Origin: Loripinus fragilis
Lineage: Eukaryota > Mollusca > Bivalvia > Lucinida > Lucinidae
Assembly (NCBI GenBank): GCA_964019695.1
Contig: OZ026515.1
Span: 136,272,549 to 136,336,548 of the forward strand
DNA length: 64,000 nucleotides
Direction of reading: 5' to 3'
The notes below the pieces were generated by a model. The model was not told the origin of the DNA. It was given only the letters and a program-made list of their open reading frames with translations, and made no database searches. Positions 59,601-64,000 of the stretch are shown piece after piece; position 1 is the first letter of the stretch; each line of letters begins with the position of its first letter. Made by a program: the position numbers and the translations under genes.

Positions 59601-62600
59601 TGGTTGTGTCTGATCTGATTTCAAACTGTTGCATGCCCGCAATATTTTTGTGTCACTTTCCGGACAAACTGTTCTGTTAAAATTTGTATGCAAGGGTATA
59701 AACTCCAGCAGGCAAAGTTAAATCTATATGCGGACAAGAGATTATGTCACCGAGACAGTTATAAATGTCTGTCAGGTTTTGTATATGTGATATTTGACAC
59801 CACAAAACCAAATGAACTTCTTTACACTGAGGTAGGCGTTTCATCCTGTCTCCTCATATATACTCAAACAAAAAAGAAACGTCCGATTTTTATGGTACTG
59901 AATATTTTGATCCAGTTAAGATGTCGCAACAAAAATAAAACCGAAATGTTTATCAAACGTAGGACATACAAAAAGTGGTAATTAATTGATTTTGTCTTCT
60001 TATCCTGAAAGGTTATTGAACCTAATGTGCTCACAGCTTTTTCCATTATCATCAGGAAGTTAATCATCAAAACGCGACACATTTTACGTTAAATGGCAGC
60101 CAGAAACGCCCGGCGATGAAAAAACATCTATAAATCCCAAGTCTGCTTATTGAACGAGTGAAATTGCAGTTCAAAACCTTTTATTTACAAAATTAACTGA
60201 AATTACCTCCCTTTGAATTAAACAAATAACAATTTAGGAACTTCAAACTCTCCTTAACCTAACATTATTTTGAGACCGTTTTTGTTTAACTGTGTTGTGC
60301 TTGTCTATGACAACAAATACACAAAAGAGAACAGCAAAAACTATGGCCAATATCAGGCATCAAAGGTTTACTAAATCCATGTTTTATACCCCACCCCTTA
60401 CTGCAAAATCATCAGAAAATTTCCATTATTAATTGTTTTGATGCTGATTAGTCTTAATTAATGTGAAAATGTTTGTGATGATGGAAAAAATCAAATTTGT
60501 CCAAATCTGTTGATTATCAAAATGCTGGATCAAAAATGAATTTTCTGAGTGTTTTCACGCTCGCTCGTGATCAATGTTTTGTGACGTCAGAGTATGTTAC
60601 AGATTAATGGCTGTGGTCGTAAAAGCAATGCATACAGTAACTGTTAGCAAGCATAACATCTTACTATAGAGTTTGCTGAGTGATGTTTAAATGCTTAAAC
60701 AATTCGGGATTATGACGGACACACTAGCTATTGATGCTGTGACTTTTGATTTTAATGGTACTCGTGTTCGCTGCTTTGTCAGCGGCTCTACTGGTTATCA
60801 AATGAATTTCTCTTAGGTGCAAAATGTTTTTAAATGATCACAGTTTGTAATGTGAAAATTTGAATAAAATGCGTTCATACATTTGGAACTGACAGACATA
60901 ATTGTCAAGCGGACATAACTTTATTGTTTGAGTATATTTTACAATCCAATCAGCATTGACATTGTGACTTAGAAACAATTTGCGTTAGCGTTTGATTTTG
61001 ACACAAGGTATGTCACTTCTGTCTATAAATAAACCTGATTGTTTGTATCGGAAAACATTACGCTTTACATGCTAGAGCAAAAGGTTAAGTTTTAGTGTTT
61101 CGATTAGTCAATCAAATTGGGCTGTATGTACAAACATGAATGTTTATTTATATAATTATTCATTGTGGGTGGAGCTAGCATGAATATTCATGAAGGAAAG
61201 GGTTAAGAGGGAATAAACTTAGGTGCACTAAAATGCATATTGTCTGTATTCTGCCTTATGCTACATGCTTTTTTAATTTCAGACATTGCAAGATCTTCTT
61301 GTAAAGTAAAGCTATGATTTGTGTTTGCTTGAACTTATGCTTTATGTTCCAGTCAACAATTTTTCAGTCATTTTGGGACGATAGTGAAGAGTTAACTCTT
61401 TTGGCTGACAATCTTGACTAATCCATCCAAGTTATCAATTAATAATTTGCTGAAGAAAACTCTAGAAGTAGGCTGGTCTGGAACTATTTTTTTTTGCACA
61501 TGCTGACTGAGTAATTTGGTTCTGGCCCTCAAAGAGTTATTAAATAACTAGGATCCCTTGTGACTTAAGATCAACATTGTTGTGAAAGCTAAACACATTT
61601 CTCTTATTGTGCATTTACTCAACTAATAGTATGCCAATCTAATGAAAAGAAGACACAACCAATAACACCAATGTTTATAGGTAAAATTTTGAACCTTTTA
61701 TAACAATGAAATGAGTCTAATGAGCATGACTGATCTGCATATAATTAGCGTCAAACCATAAGGCAAAAATAATTTGTGATGACATTATCAAAGAAAATTT
61801 CTAGGGGATATTATAGCTCAGTCAGTGGAGTGCCGGACTTGTGATCTTTGATCTCATTATCAGCACAACATTGTGTTCTTAAGCAAGACACTTTGTCCTC
61901 ATTGCTTAATACTGGTTCAAACCAGGAGACTGAAAATTGTTGACTGGGAGATAAGGCATCAACTCAAATAAAACAAATTTCATAGCTGGGTAGTTAAGAT
62001 TTACAACAGCTGGGGAGTTTTGTTTAACTTACCTCTCTTCCTTCCACCTGGATAAACTTACATTCTGAAATGAAATATAACCAGGAGTGAGTAAAAATGT
62101 GTGAACTATACGAGGACCCGTCAATAATTTTGTTAATTAATTTAACTGGTTCATAACCATCTGACAAAGCGAAATGAAATTTTGCATGGAGAAAGATCAA
62201 TCTTTCTTCAATCAATTCAGCATGAACCAACTGCTTCCAGATCAGATGCAGGTAAGAGTGAAGAGGTGCTACGAGTAATGCCAACTTTACAATGACAAGG
62301 GTGATGCCTTCCTCAATCAAGTGACAACGTGATCATTGTAATGAGACCTGGATACATTTTTTAGCCCAAAAGAAAGCAACAATGCTCAAATTGGAAGCAT
62401 CCTTCATCACCTTCACCGACTAAAGTGTTGACTCTCAAGTCTGCTCGTAGAGTAATGACCACTTTTTTGCGATATACAAGGTATAATCTTAAATCACTTA
62501 CTTCCTCCGAAACTACTGTTACTGGAAACTATTATGTAACTGTAATTAAATCTGAGCTGTTGTCAGCTGCACCATGATAATGTGCCAAGCCATAGCAGCC

Positions 62601-63569
62601 CCATTGTGTTTGACACAGTGAAGGAACTGGATATGGGGCTGCTTCCATATCCACCATATGGTCCAGATTTGGTGATTTGTGACTTCTGGCTATTTCCAAA
62701 TCTCAAAAACAGGCTGTATGGTCAGAAATATGAGACCTGAGAGGAGTTGAGGTGTGCCGTAAACAGACAATGTCATATAATGGTGTGCAGCATGTGTACA
62801 GGTCATAGGTTGAATGCACACTTTGCCAGGGACCTTACTTAGAAAAGGAATAGAAGTCAAAGGTTTGTTCGAATAGTTATACTCGTATCACAGAATAAGT
62901 TCATACAATTATTGATGGGCCCTCATATATATTCTGAGAGGATGGTAAGTCCTGAAATTCTAGAATCCTCAAATCCAGAGTTTTTTAATCCTGGAGTAGC
63001 AAACTCGTAATATACATGTATTACACCATATTTCAGAATAAAAGGGCAAAATGCCTTCAGAAATCTTGAGCAATGAAACCATTATTCATTTAAATTTTCT
63101 GTGAAAAGTTGGCCCCAAAATCCTGAAAGTTTTTAACGATGCTTGGATGATGCTATGCATGTTCATGTTAGCACTACTTGTAATCAGAAATCCCTAATTA
63201 TATTTAGAAATTCTATGCTGAAGCAATGAAACCATTATTCATTAGTTATGTCTGTGGAAAGTTAGCTCCAGAATCCAGAGAGCTTTCTCCCATACTGGGA
63301 TTATGCTATGCATGTCCATGTTTTGCAACATGTTTAATAAATTCAATAATACAAGAGCATGAATGTCTATATGTATGCGACATTGTTATGGCATCATTAC
63401 ATAATGTAACTAAAAAAGTTAACTACTAATCGTTTATCTATTTTAATGCAGGGTGTGATAAATTGATTTTTTTACAGAATTTTGAGATAAGTGAAAGGGA
63501 CTTACCAATGAAATCATATATCATAACATCTTCTATAGACTCATGTATGAAATATAGATTTCCTAAAGC
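37879..63569 (-). CDS. INPP5A: INPP5A, type I inositol 1,4,5-trisphosphate 5-phosphatase (12 exons, 5' end outside window)
   Basis: The enzyme removes the 5-phosphate from Ins(1,4,5)P3 and Ins(1,3,4,5)P4 and so ends IP3/calcium signalling; in vertebrates it is prenylated and membrane-bound. Joined exons: 63569-63506, 62064-62033, 58164-58040, 55452-55389, 54784-54729, 51324-51240, 50064-49975, 46887-46810, 46321-46248, 41954-41843, 40435-40373, 38637-37879. They total 1602 nt, in frame, with all introns GT-AG. Counting from the first residue in the window, motif I GDFNFRLD is at about 129-136, motif II PSWCDRIL at 242-249, GDHKPV at 278-283, and the CaaX box CVVL at 530-533. NIHLFHDASN and KWSRKGFLRTRW are also strongly INPP5A-like. 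The type I branch, rather than OCRL, SYNJ or SHIP, is supported by FPPSYPFSED and by the CaaX ending. The last 252 residues are far longer than the vertebrate tail. The N-terminal ~100 residues lie off the right edge. The identity comes from family recall and is very consistent exon by exon. Confidence 0.96.
38697..38902. repeat. Family E hairpin element in the last INPP5A intron
   Basis: ACAGTAAAATCTGTCTTAAG to GCTTAAGCCTCC, with the core AGTATTGCAGAATGCTCTCT / GAGCATTCTGCAATACTTTT. It lies 60 bp upstream of the terminal exon. Confidence 0.78.
38903..39140. repeat. Family H repeat with ATGAAATGC hairpin
   Basis: TTTTCCCATATATATTGATA, GTATGGGACTGCCCATTG, then GCAGACCCTGATGAAATGCA / TGCATTTCATCAGGGTATTC, ending CAGTATACATAGGGTTA. 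Confidence 0.68.
39371..39548. repeat. Family A hairpin, degenerate
   Basis: TTTTGTGTCACCTGCCGA, AGAAATACCATCAGAGTGTC and CAACAGTTTGAATCCAGA, ending GACACTAGCAGGTAAAG. One arm has been replaced. A 146-codon frame here is spurious. Confidence 0.6.
40373..40435 (-). CDS. INPP5A: INPP5A exon k
   Basis: 63 nt, phase 0 at both ends, acceptor CTATTAACAG, donor GTAAAC. It encodes DEKHKPRYHIIGKDVCMGDH plus Lys. GDHK joins PV from the next exon to form GDHKPV, the conserved catalytic-histidine motif (SDHKPV in most 5-phosphatases). Confidence 0.95.
40436..40660 (-). other. Coding-like segment of unknown identity, directly upstream of exon k
   Basis: On the minus strand an open frame runs from about 40659 to 40431. 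It reads RVYLDVCIPMLFTDTNVQM, then VVLPKVISALCAASQLPGEG, then PTDAEDAPAPHVN. The composition is unlike the AT-rich intron around it, and a good acceptor-like tract (TTTCACTCTCAG) sits at its 5' edge. It does not resemble a 5-phosphatase and its frame stops at the exon k boundary. It could be an alternative exon, a fragment of another gene placed here by duplication or retroposition, or chance. Confidence 0.35.
40643..40812. repeat. Family G repeat in an INPP5A intron
   Basis: Reverse orientation: GGGTGCTCAAAAAAACTGTC / GAGACGGTTCTTTTGAGTAC, ending GCACTCTTATCTAGGTGCC. Confidence 0.68.
41454..41802. repeat. Family C repeat, copy 4, in an INPP5A intron
   Basis: TTTATCATATGACATCACAT, AATAAACCACAGTGGTTTAC, AAATGATCGGCAAGCCTCAC and AATAAAACATGAGCACACCT, the same order as copy 3. 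It ends about 41 bp from exon j's donor. Confidence 0.75.
41843..41954 (-). CDS. INPP5A: INPP5A exon j with catalytic motif II
   Basis: 112 nt, acceptor CTATACAG, donor GTAAGA. It encodes YPFSEDVNDGLSYMKTRCPS and then WCDRILLSHSTKDVIFQ. PSWCDRIL is the second 5-phosphatase signature. Confidence 0.96.
42483..42668. repeat. Family G repeat inside the 1.5-kb element
   Basis: CAGATAAGAGTGCGTAACAG, GTACTCAAAACAACCGTCTC / ACGGTTCTTTTGAGCACCC, AGCTTCACGCTTAAATTGC. Confidence 0.68.
42795..42975. repeat. Family A hairpin, degenerate, inside the 1.5-kb element
   Basis: TTGTCCTCTGCTGAACTTTC, CAGGAATACAAGTAG and AACAGTATGGATCCAGATAA, with the right arm eroded. Confidence 0.55.
43058..43272. repeat. Family A hairpin (opposite orientation), inside the 1.5-kb element
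   Basis: It starts CCCTTTACATACTAGTGTCG, then TTTGCAAACAATTTAGACCC, and ends AACAGCAGACGACAAAACCA and GGCAAAAAGAG. Confidence 0.68.
43785..44325. repeat. 89-90 bp tandem array, six units
   Basis: Units begin ATAGAGAATTCTAGGTGAGA at 43785, 43874 and 43963, then near 44052, 44141 and 44231. Each contains AGTTTACCAGGCAAAGCTTT and GTTGACATCGCGAGGCTTGC. A 133-codon minus-strand frame here is a by-product. Confidence 0.9.
44333..45145. repeat. Large inverted repeat with a 193-bp tandem duplication at its centre
   Basis: The left arm (44333-44483) includes GCCGAGCCTGGTAAACTTGA and CAGCGTCATTGGCGACGTCA. The right arm (44878-45042) is its complement (TGACGTCGCCAATGATGCTG, ACTTTACCAGGCTCGGCTTT). Between them a 193-bp unit occurs twice (44501-44693, 44694-44886), apparently without mismatch by eye. 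Each unit is itself a palindrome with GATAAAGGCACATGCCGTGA and TCACGGCATGTTACCTTTAT ends. A reverse copy of the neighbouring 89-bp unit closes the structure at 45055-45145. Confidence 0.88.
45465..46235 (+). pseudogene. Ty3/Gypsy-like gag remnant, split by a MITE
   Basis: The plus-strand frame reads MEVIEC..., RKVPALLAIIGKTYSLLMNL and, after in-frame stops, HKHDQKEGESISCV with HIEKAFGTL. It resumes after a 200-bp insertion with NAVLWDRLVCRIKHGNIQRK and, in another frame, VINIATAME. This order (a -LLxxIG-, -KEGES-, -LRDRLVCG-, -AxxIAxAME-like series) is typical of gag in animal Ty3/Gypsy retrotransposons. No LTR, protease or RT is seen nearby. Several stops and a frameshift mark it as dead. 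It ends about 15 bp from exon i of INPP5A. Confidence 0.75.
45786..45984. mobile_element. MITE inside the gag remnant
   Basis: Its ends are inverted: GGGTAAAGTCAGGTAAATTC at left and TTACCTGACTTTACCC at right. Inside is a family H-type palindrome (AACAGTGAAAATCCTGATGA with its complement). The gag reading frame is interrupted exactly by this 0.2-kb segment. Confidence 0.75.
46248..46321 (-). CDS. INPP5A: INPP5A exon i
   Basis: 74 nt, acceptor GTTTCAG, donor GTAAGA. It encodes LNKYDTELSLYKDQVYEFDF and then the first part of FPPSYPFSED, with Ser split at the junction. Strong match to the family's FDKELS and FPPSYPYSED region. A gag-like retrotransposon remnant ends almost at its donor side. 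Confidence 0.95.
46810..46887 (-). CDS. INPP5A: INPP5A exon h
   Basis: 78 nt, phase 0 at both ends, acceptor TTTTTCAG, donor GTAAGA. It encodes VVLTVESKYFDHQEKHNEVF and then SNKKKM. It corresponds to the family segment with a conserved K-x-F-D before the FDKELS block. Confidence 0.88.
47180..48591. mobile_element. 1.4-kb element: ~190-bp x5 tandem array with (GGAC)-type tail
   Basis: The ends are ATACCCCCCGC (47180-47190) and GCGGGGGGTAT (48581-48591). Tandem units starting AACTCCTTCATGCATATGTT occur at 47294, 47484, 47675, 47865 (AACTTC) and 48056, a period of 190-191 bp. A second tandem pair of about 166 bp follows (48179-48341, 48345-48506; CTATATTAAAAGCCATTTAG). The end is a CGGACGGACGGACG tract and a terminal hairpin TATACCCCCTACAAACAAAG. 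It lies in an INPP5A intron. Confidence 0.72.
49410..49530. repeat. Family F hairpin, partial copy
   Basis: TTTTACAAAGACATCATAGG pairs with CCTGTAACTCCTTTGTAAAA, followed by the typical ATTCCACCGTAAAAACATGA. The left end is missing. Confidence 0.55.
49525..49938. repeat. Repeat rich in CAAGGACTTTTCAAGG, with a 26-bp-arm palindrome
   Basis: CAAGGACTTT/CAAGTACTTT-type motifs recur on both sides (GGACTTTCCAAGGACTTTTC; CAAGGACTTTTCAAGGCCTT). At 49709-49762 GTGCCTTTATTTGGTGCAGC faces GCTGCACCAAATAAAGGCAC, a perfect palindrome with a 2-bp centre. Confidence 0.65.
49975..50064 (-). CDS. INPP5A: INPP5A exon g (variable segment)
   Basis: 90 nt, phase 0 at both ends, acceptor ATTTCCAG, donor GTAAGT. 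It encodes ELTEKTESHETRGKKDQISK and then IVYTDPGNSK. This is a less conserved stretch after motif I. It is placed by reading frame, splice sites and order rather than by strong similarity. Confidence 0.86.
50095..50300. repeat. Family B element, core arm deleted
   Basis: GAGCTACGACATGTGATTTC to AAATCCCATGGCACGGCTCA. It carries only AAAGGCTCTGATCAGACTGC of the core palindrome. Confidence 0.7.
50350..51030. repeat. Degenerate repeat with GACGGACAGACGAATG near one end
   Basis: Two related units contain CTGACCAAGTTTGAAGCTCC and then TAGCTATAAT (50560 and 50715). They are followed by GGCAATAACTC-type motifs and GACGGACAGACGAATGAAC at 50984. It resembles the tail architecture of the other (GGAC)-type elements. 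No gene is seen. Confidence 0.45.
51240..51324 (-). CDS. INPP5A: INPP5A exon f with catalytic motif I
   Basis: 85 nt, acceptor TTTTCAG, donor GTAAGG. It encodes FETDQLENVPYFIFGDFNFR and then LDLNMLLK. GDFNFRLD is the first signature of inositol polyphosphate 5-phosphatases; its Asp and Asn belong to the metal-dependent catalytic site. Confidence 0.96.
51412..51632. repeat. Family F hairpin in an INPP5A intron
   Basis: It begins CACTGCAGTCCCTTTATAAC about 88 bp upstream of exon f's acceptor and ends GTTATTAAGAGACTGCACTG, with an inner GGAAAATTACCATAAAAATG hairpin. Confidence 0.7.
51766..53204. mobile_element. 1.4-kb inverted-repeat element splitting a family G copy
   Basis: The ends are AAAGGATCATTGACACTTG and the complement of AAACCGTCAATGATCCTT, an inverted pair of about 17 bp. 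A family G repeat runs up to 51770 and continues at about 53204 (GGCAAGAAAATAATTAC). Inside are a foldback CCCCCGTGTGCCAGCAAAAG / CTTGCTGGCACACGGGGG (51994-52082) and a family A copy (52325-52555). Confidence 0.65.
52325..52555. repeat. Family A hairpin inside the 51.8-53.2 kb element
   Basis: CAAACAGTTTGGTTCGAGAT and CATCTGGGTTCAAACTGTTT arms, ending ATCGGCAGACGACAAAA and GGCAGGCAAAGAGTTA. Confidence 0.72.
53632..53862. mobile_element. MITE with ~30-bp inverted ends and CACGTG centre
   Basis: CGCGAGGTTATAAAACTTTT (then TTCATGCTCAACTGAGCA) at left and TGAAAAAAGTTTTATAACCT (then CGG) at right. Centre AAAATGCCAACACGTGTTGG. A related half copy lies at 55119-55330. Confidence 0.7.
53875..54365. 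repeat. Family A hairpin split by the small (GGAC)n element
   Basis: The left part includes TTTGTAATCTGCTGATTTTT. The right part includes GTGTCAAACCGTTTTGATCC, GATCTGGGTCCAAACTGTTT and CACTAGTAGGCAGAG. Confidence 0.7.
53945..54236. mobile_element. Small (GGAC)n-tailed element inserted in a family A hairpin
   Basis: It holds two imperfect copies of ATCCACACACCAAATTTG about 138 bp apart, then GGACGGACGGACGGATGGAC and the end TTTGGGGGCATAAAA. It splits a family A repeat (53875-53944 and 54237-54365). Its layout (degenerate tandem units, then (GGAC)n, then a terminal G-rich hairpin) matches the 47-48.6 kb element. Confidence 0.65.
54398..54580 (-). mobile_element. tRNA-derived SINE, copy 9, truncated at the tRNA end
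   Basis: The tail and middle are normal, but the first ~18 nt of the tRNA-like head are missing: it ends at ...CACTCTACCAC on the plus strand. It is still flanked by a 12-bp duplication TCTTCAGCAGAT (54386-54397, 54581-54592). Truncation at the 5' end with an intact duplication points to incomplete reverse transcription, not later deletion. Confidence 0.87.
54729..54784 (-). CDS. INPP5A: INPP5A exon e
   Basis: 56 nt, acceptor TTTTCAG, donor GTAAGA. It encodes SPSIYSENRHRALSHTLKR, with the final Arg split. It corresponds to the SPS-Y-x3-RHKAL region of the family. A 5'-truncated SINE (54398-54580) lies only about 150 bp downstream of its donor. Confidence 0.93.
54838..54992. repeat. Family G repeat, 54 bp upstream of INPP5A exon e
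   Basis: GGGTGCTCAAAAGAACCGTC / GAGACTGTTCTGAAATCTTT with GAGTACATAAACATGTTTTG, ending TTTACACACTTTTTTTC. Confidence 0.65.
55389..55452 (-). CDS. INPP5A: INPP5A exon d
   Basis: 64 nt, acceptor TTTTCAG, donor GTAAGT. It encodes CVFDLINIHLFHDASNIVA and then MQK. The N-I-H-L-F-H-D-A-S-N block is a hallmark of the type I 5-phosphatase core. Confidence 0.95.
55707..56480. mobile_element. hAT-like non-autonomous element (TAGGGCTGGC ends, 8-bp target duplication)
   Basis: The termini are TAGGGCTGGC and GCCAGCCCTA, each followed inward by ATTAATCG/ATCGG-type repeats (AATATCGGTTAATCGG at left; TAATCGGTTATATATCG at right). The flanking 8-mers are CTTTTTTC (55699-55706) and TTTTTTTC (56481-56488), one mismatch, as expected for a hAT target-site duplication. 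No transposase frame. Confidence 0.78.
56520..56695. repeat. Family A hairpin, well-preserved copy inside the nest
   Basis: Arms CAAACAGTTTGGATCCAGAT / ATCTGGGTCCAAACTGTTTG around CCCGACATTTTGTCGGG. Right end CGCTAGCAGGCAAAGGGTTA. Confidence 0.78.
57468..57725. repeat. Degenerate ~60-70 bp tandem repeats in an INPP5A intron
   Basis: CATATGAGGAGAGGTTCGGG with CCAGCCTGAG, then AATAAGGTGAGGTTTGTGCC, CATATGAGGTCAGGTACGGA with TCAGCCTGC, and ATGTGAGGTGAAGTTCAGGC with CAGCCTGC. At least four copies with a shared (G)AGGTxAGGTTC-GGCCAGCCTG theme. Confidence 0.55.
58040..58164 (-). CDS. INPP5A: INPP5A exon c
   Basis: 125 nt between acceptor TTTCAG and donor GTAAGC, beginning in phase 0. It encodes a variable linker and then the diagnostic block YPQNFFPEFKWSRKGFLRTR and WSINN. 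It ends with TG of a Cys codon completed in the next exon. Confidence 0.95.
58193..58434. repeat. Family B element in an INPP5A intron
   Basis: TGAGCCGTGACGTGTGATTT to AAATCTCATGTCGCAGCTCA, with the core ATGGCTCTGATCAGACTGCA / GCGCAGGCTGATCTGAGGCT. It starts about 29 bp upstream of exon c's acceptor. Confidence 0.75.
58705..58770. repeat. Family D short hairpin in an INPP5A intron
   Basis: GCAGACCCATATCAGGCAGC / GCTGCCTGATCAGTGTCTAC around TCTTATAAGA. Confidence 0.7.
58975..59082. repeat. Half copy of the 26.2-kb palindromic element
   Basis: ATTTTGGCCTCGACAAAAAG, GTTTCCGACAAAGCGAGACT and GCGCTGATCAGACTGCGCGG, then stops in the middle of the palindrome. Confidence 0.55.
59500..59725. repeat. 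Family A-like degenerate copy inside the 2.3-kb element
   Basis: CTTTGCATGCTGGATAAGTT and TCAGACCGTTTGGTTGTGTC, with GATTTCAAACTGTTGCATGC, ending CCAGCAGGCAAAGTTA. Confidence 0.5.
59730..61060. other. Right half of the 2.3-kb element, nothing further recognised
   Basis: AT-rich, no long frame, no transposase motif. On the minus strand near 59170-59245 a short stretch reads GKYCDYCKRYKKQFWIHDEA, which has a C-x2-C pair but is too short to assign. Confidence 0.5.
61333..61385 (-). repeat. SINE tail fragment
   Basis: ATGTTCCAGTCAACAATTTT followed by TCAGTCATTTTGGGACGAT matches the 3' part of the SINE in reverse orientation. The head is missing. Confidence 0.5.
61802..61974 (+). mobile_element. 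tRNA-derived SINE, copy 10 (old)
   Basis: Diverged head GGGGATATTATAGCTCAGTC, middle TTAAGCAAGACACTTTGTCC, tail ...AACTCAAATAAAAC. It is flanked by a short AAATTTC repeat (61795-61801, 61975-61981). Confidence 0.72.
62033..62064 (-). CDS. INPP5A: INPP5A exon b (32-nt micro-exon)
   Basis: Only 32 nt between acceptor ATTTCAG and donor GTAAGT. It encodes ECKFIQVEGRE, with the first Glu split across the junction. It aligns to the segment just before the linker into the KWSRKGF block. The phases on both sides close exactly, which supports such a short exon. Confidence 0.9.
62109..62937 (+). mobile_element. Degenerate mariner element (DD34D transposase remnant) in an INPP5A intron
   Basis: The ends are imperfect inverted repeats of about 28 bp: TACGAGGACCCGTCAATAAT at left, and the complement of ATTATTGATGGGCCCTCATA at right, each with TA at the tip as in Tc1/mariner. 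A broken plus-strand frame from about 62430 to 62870 reads HHDNVPSHSSPIVFDTVKEL, then DMGLLPYPPYGPDLVICDFW, then LFPNLKNRLYG. The two Asp residues of HHDN and ICDF are separated by 34 residues, the mariner DD34D spacing. Stop codons interrupt the frame and the element is only about 0.83 kb, so the N-terminal half is largely deleted and it is dead. Confidence 0.88.
63506..63569 (-). CDS. INPP5A: INPP5A exon a (first exon in window)
   Basis: 64 nt between acceptor CTTTCAG and donor GTAAGT. It starts in phase 0 and ends with one base of a split Glu codon. It encodes ALGNLYFIHESIEDVMIYDF, matching the conserved segment of the family that contains FLHES. No further upstream coding exon is visible between here and 64000. 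Confidence 0.93.
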
Positions 63570-63589
63570 CTGAAAGTAAAAATCAAATA

Positions 63590-63795
63590 TATTAAAACGT
63601 GCCTTAAGCAGCCACTCAAAGAGAGAACCAAAATTGGTTTTCAAATAAGTAAGGAGGCAAAGATTGATTATCGCTTAATGCAGGTCAAAAGAGCATTCTG
63701 CAATACTTTTGACCTTCATTAAGCTACCATTTGTCATTAAGACCTTTGTTTTGTCTATTTTGAGTGGCCCCTTAAGACAGGGTGTACTGTAGCAG
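63590..63795. repeat. Family E hairpin element, core arm deleted, near INPP5A exon a
   Basis: GTGCCTTAAGCAGCCACTCA to CCTTAAGACAGGGTGTACTG. Only GCATTCTGCAATACTTTTGA of the central palindrome remains. Confidence 0.7.
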
Positions 63796-64000
63796 TCATA
63801 GATTTTATGGGAGATAACACAAGAACAAGACAGGCTTTCAAGTGCCCTTCTATGATGTAGCGAAAAATTAGAATTAACTTTCAGAAAAAGTATTGAAAAA
63901 GCACTGTACATAGCAAGGGGTAGTCTGGATCAAGGGGTCACAAGTTAGAATTTTCAAATAAAGGTATACTTCAATGCCTGAAGATTGTTTTATTCAGAGC

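Larger units (their letters stand above)
58825..61127. mobile_element. 2.3-kb element with ~66-bp terminal inverted repeats
   Basis: The left end (58825-58890) starts TACAGCCCGATTCGATTGAC and contains AAACACTAAAACTTAACC and TTTTGCTCTAGCGTG. The right end (61062-61127) is its near-perfect complement, ending AATCAAATTGGGCTGTA. TA is at both tips, which suggests a TA target. Inside are palindromic repeats at 58978-59080 and 59500-59725 and an A/T-rich right half. No frame longer than about 110 codons and no recognisable transposase was found, so it appears non-autonomous or decayed. It sits in the INPP5A intron between exons b and c. Confidence 0.75.

Noticed and set aside
62024..62320. 98-codon minus-strand frame as a separate gene
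   Set aside because: Only its last 32 nt before the donor are INPP5A exon b. The rest is intron and the left part of the mariner remnant.

Overview
This window is animal nuclear DNA, most likely from a bivalve mollusc. The evidence for an animal is a split gene with twelve coding exons, all with GT-AG junctions, spread over about 26 kb. The evidence for a mollusc is indirect: AT-rich sequence packed with tRNA-derived SINEs and short palindromic inverted-repeat elements. The exact species cannot be read from the sequence.

The one gene I can support is on the minus strand of the right half (37879-63569). It encodes INPP5A, type I inositol 1,4,5-trisphosphate 5-phosphatase. Twelve exons join in frame without a stop, giving 533 codons plus a stop. 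They carry the phosphatase signatures GDFNFRLD, PSWCDRIL and GDHKPV. The 5' exons (about the first 100 residues) lie beyond the right edge. The last exon adds a charged, Ser/Asp/Glu/Lys-rich tail of about 240 residues between the catalytic core and a C-terminal CaaX box, CVVL. Vertebrate INPP5A has only a short tail there.

The left half (1-37878) has no gene I can recognise. It lies downstream of INPP5A and is made of repeats: SINE copies flanked by target-site duplications, several foldback/MITE families, a LINE reverse-transcriptase fragment (21813-22033), and a 42-bp minisatellite of about 28 units (18085-19260) that grew inside one hairpin element and stays mostly open in one frame.

The INPP5A introns hold the most layered structure. 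They contain a broken mariner element with a DD34D catalytic core (62109-62937), a Ty3/Gypsy-like gag pseudogene split by a MITE (45465-46235), a hAT-like element inside other elements (55480-56935), a 2.3-kb element with about 66-bp terminal inverted repeats (58825-61127), a large inverted repeat with an apparently perfect 193-bp tandem duplication at its centre (43785-45145), and a 190-bp x5 tandem element (47180-48591).

Several hairpin families (called A to H here) recur many times. Four of them (A, B, D, H) share a similar arm motif around GACCCTGATCAG and may be one superfamily. All coordinates, alignments and repeat families were worked out by eye. No database search was run.
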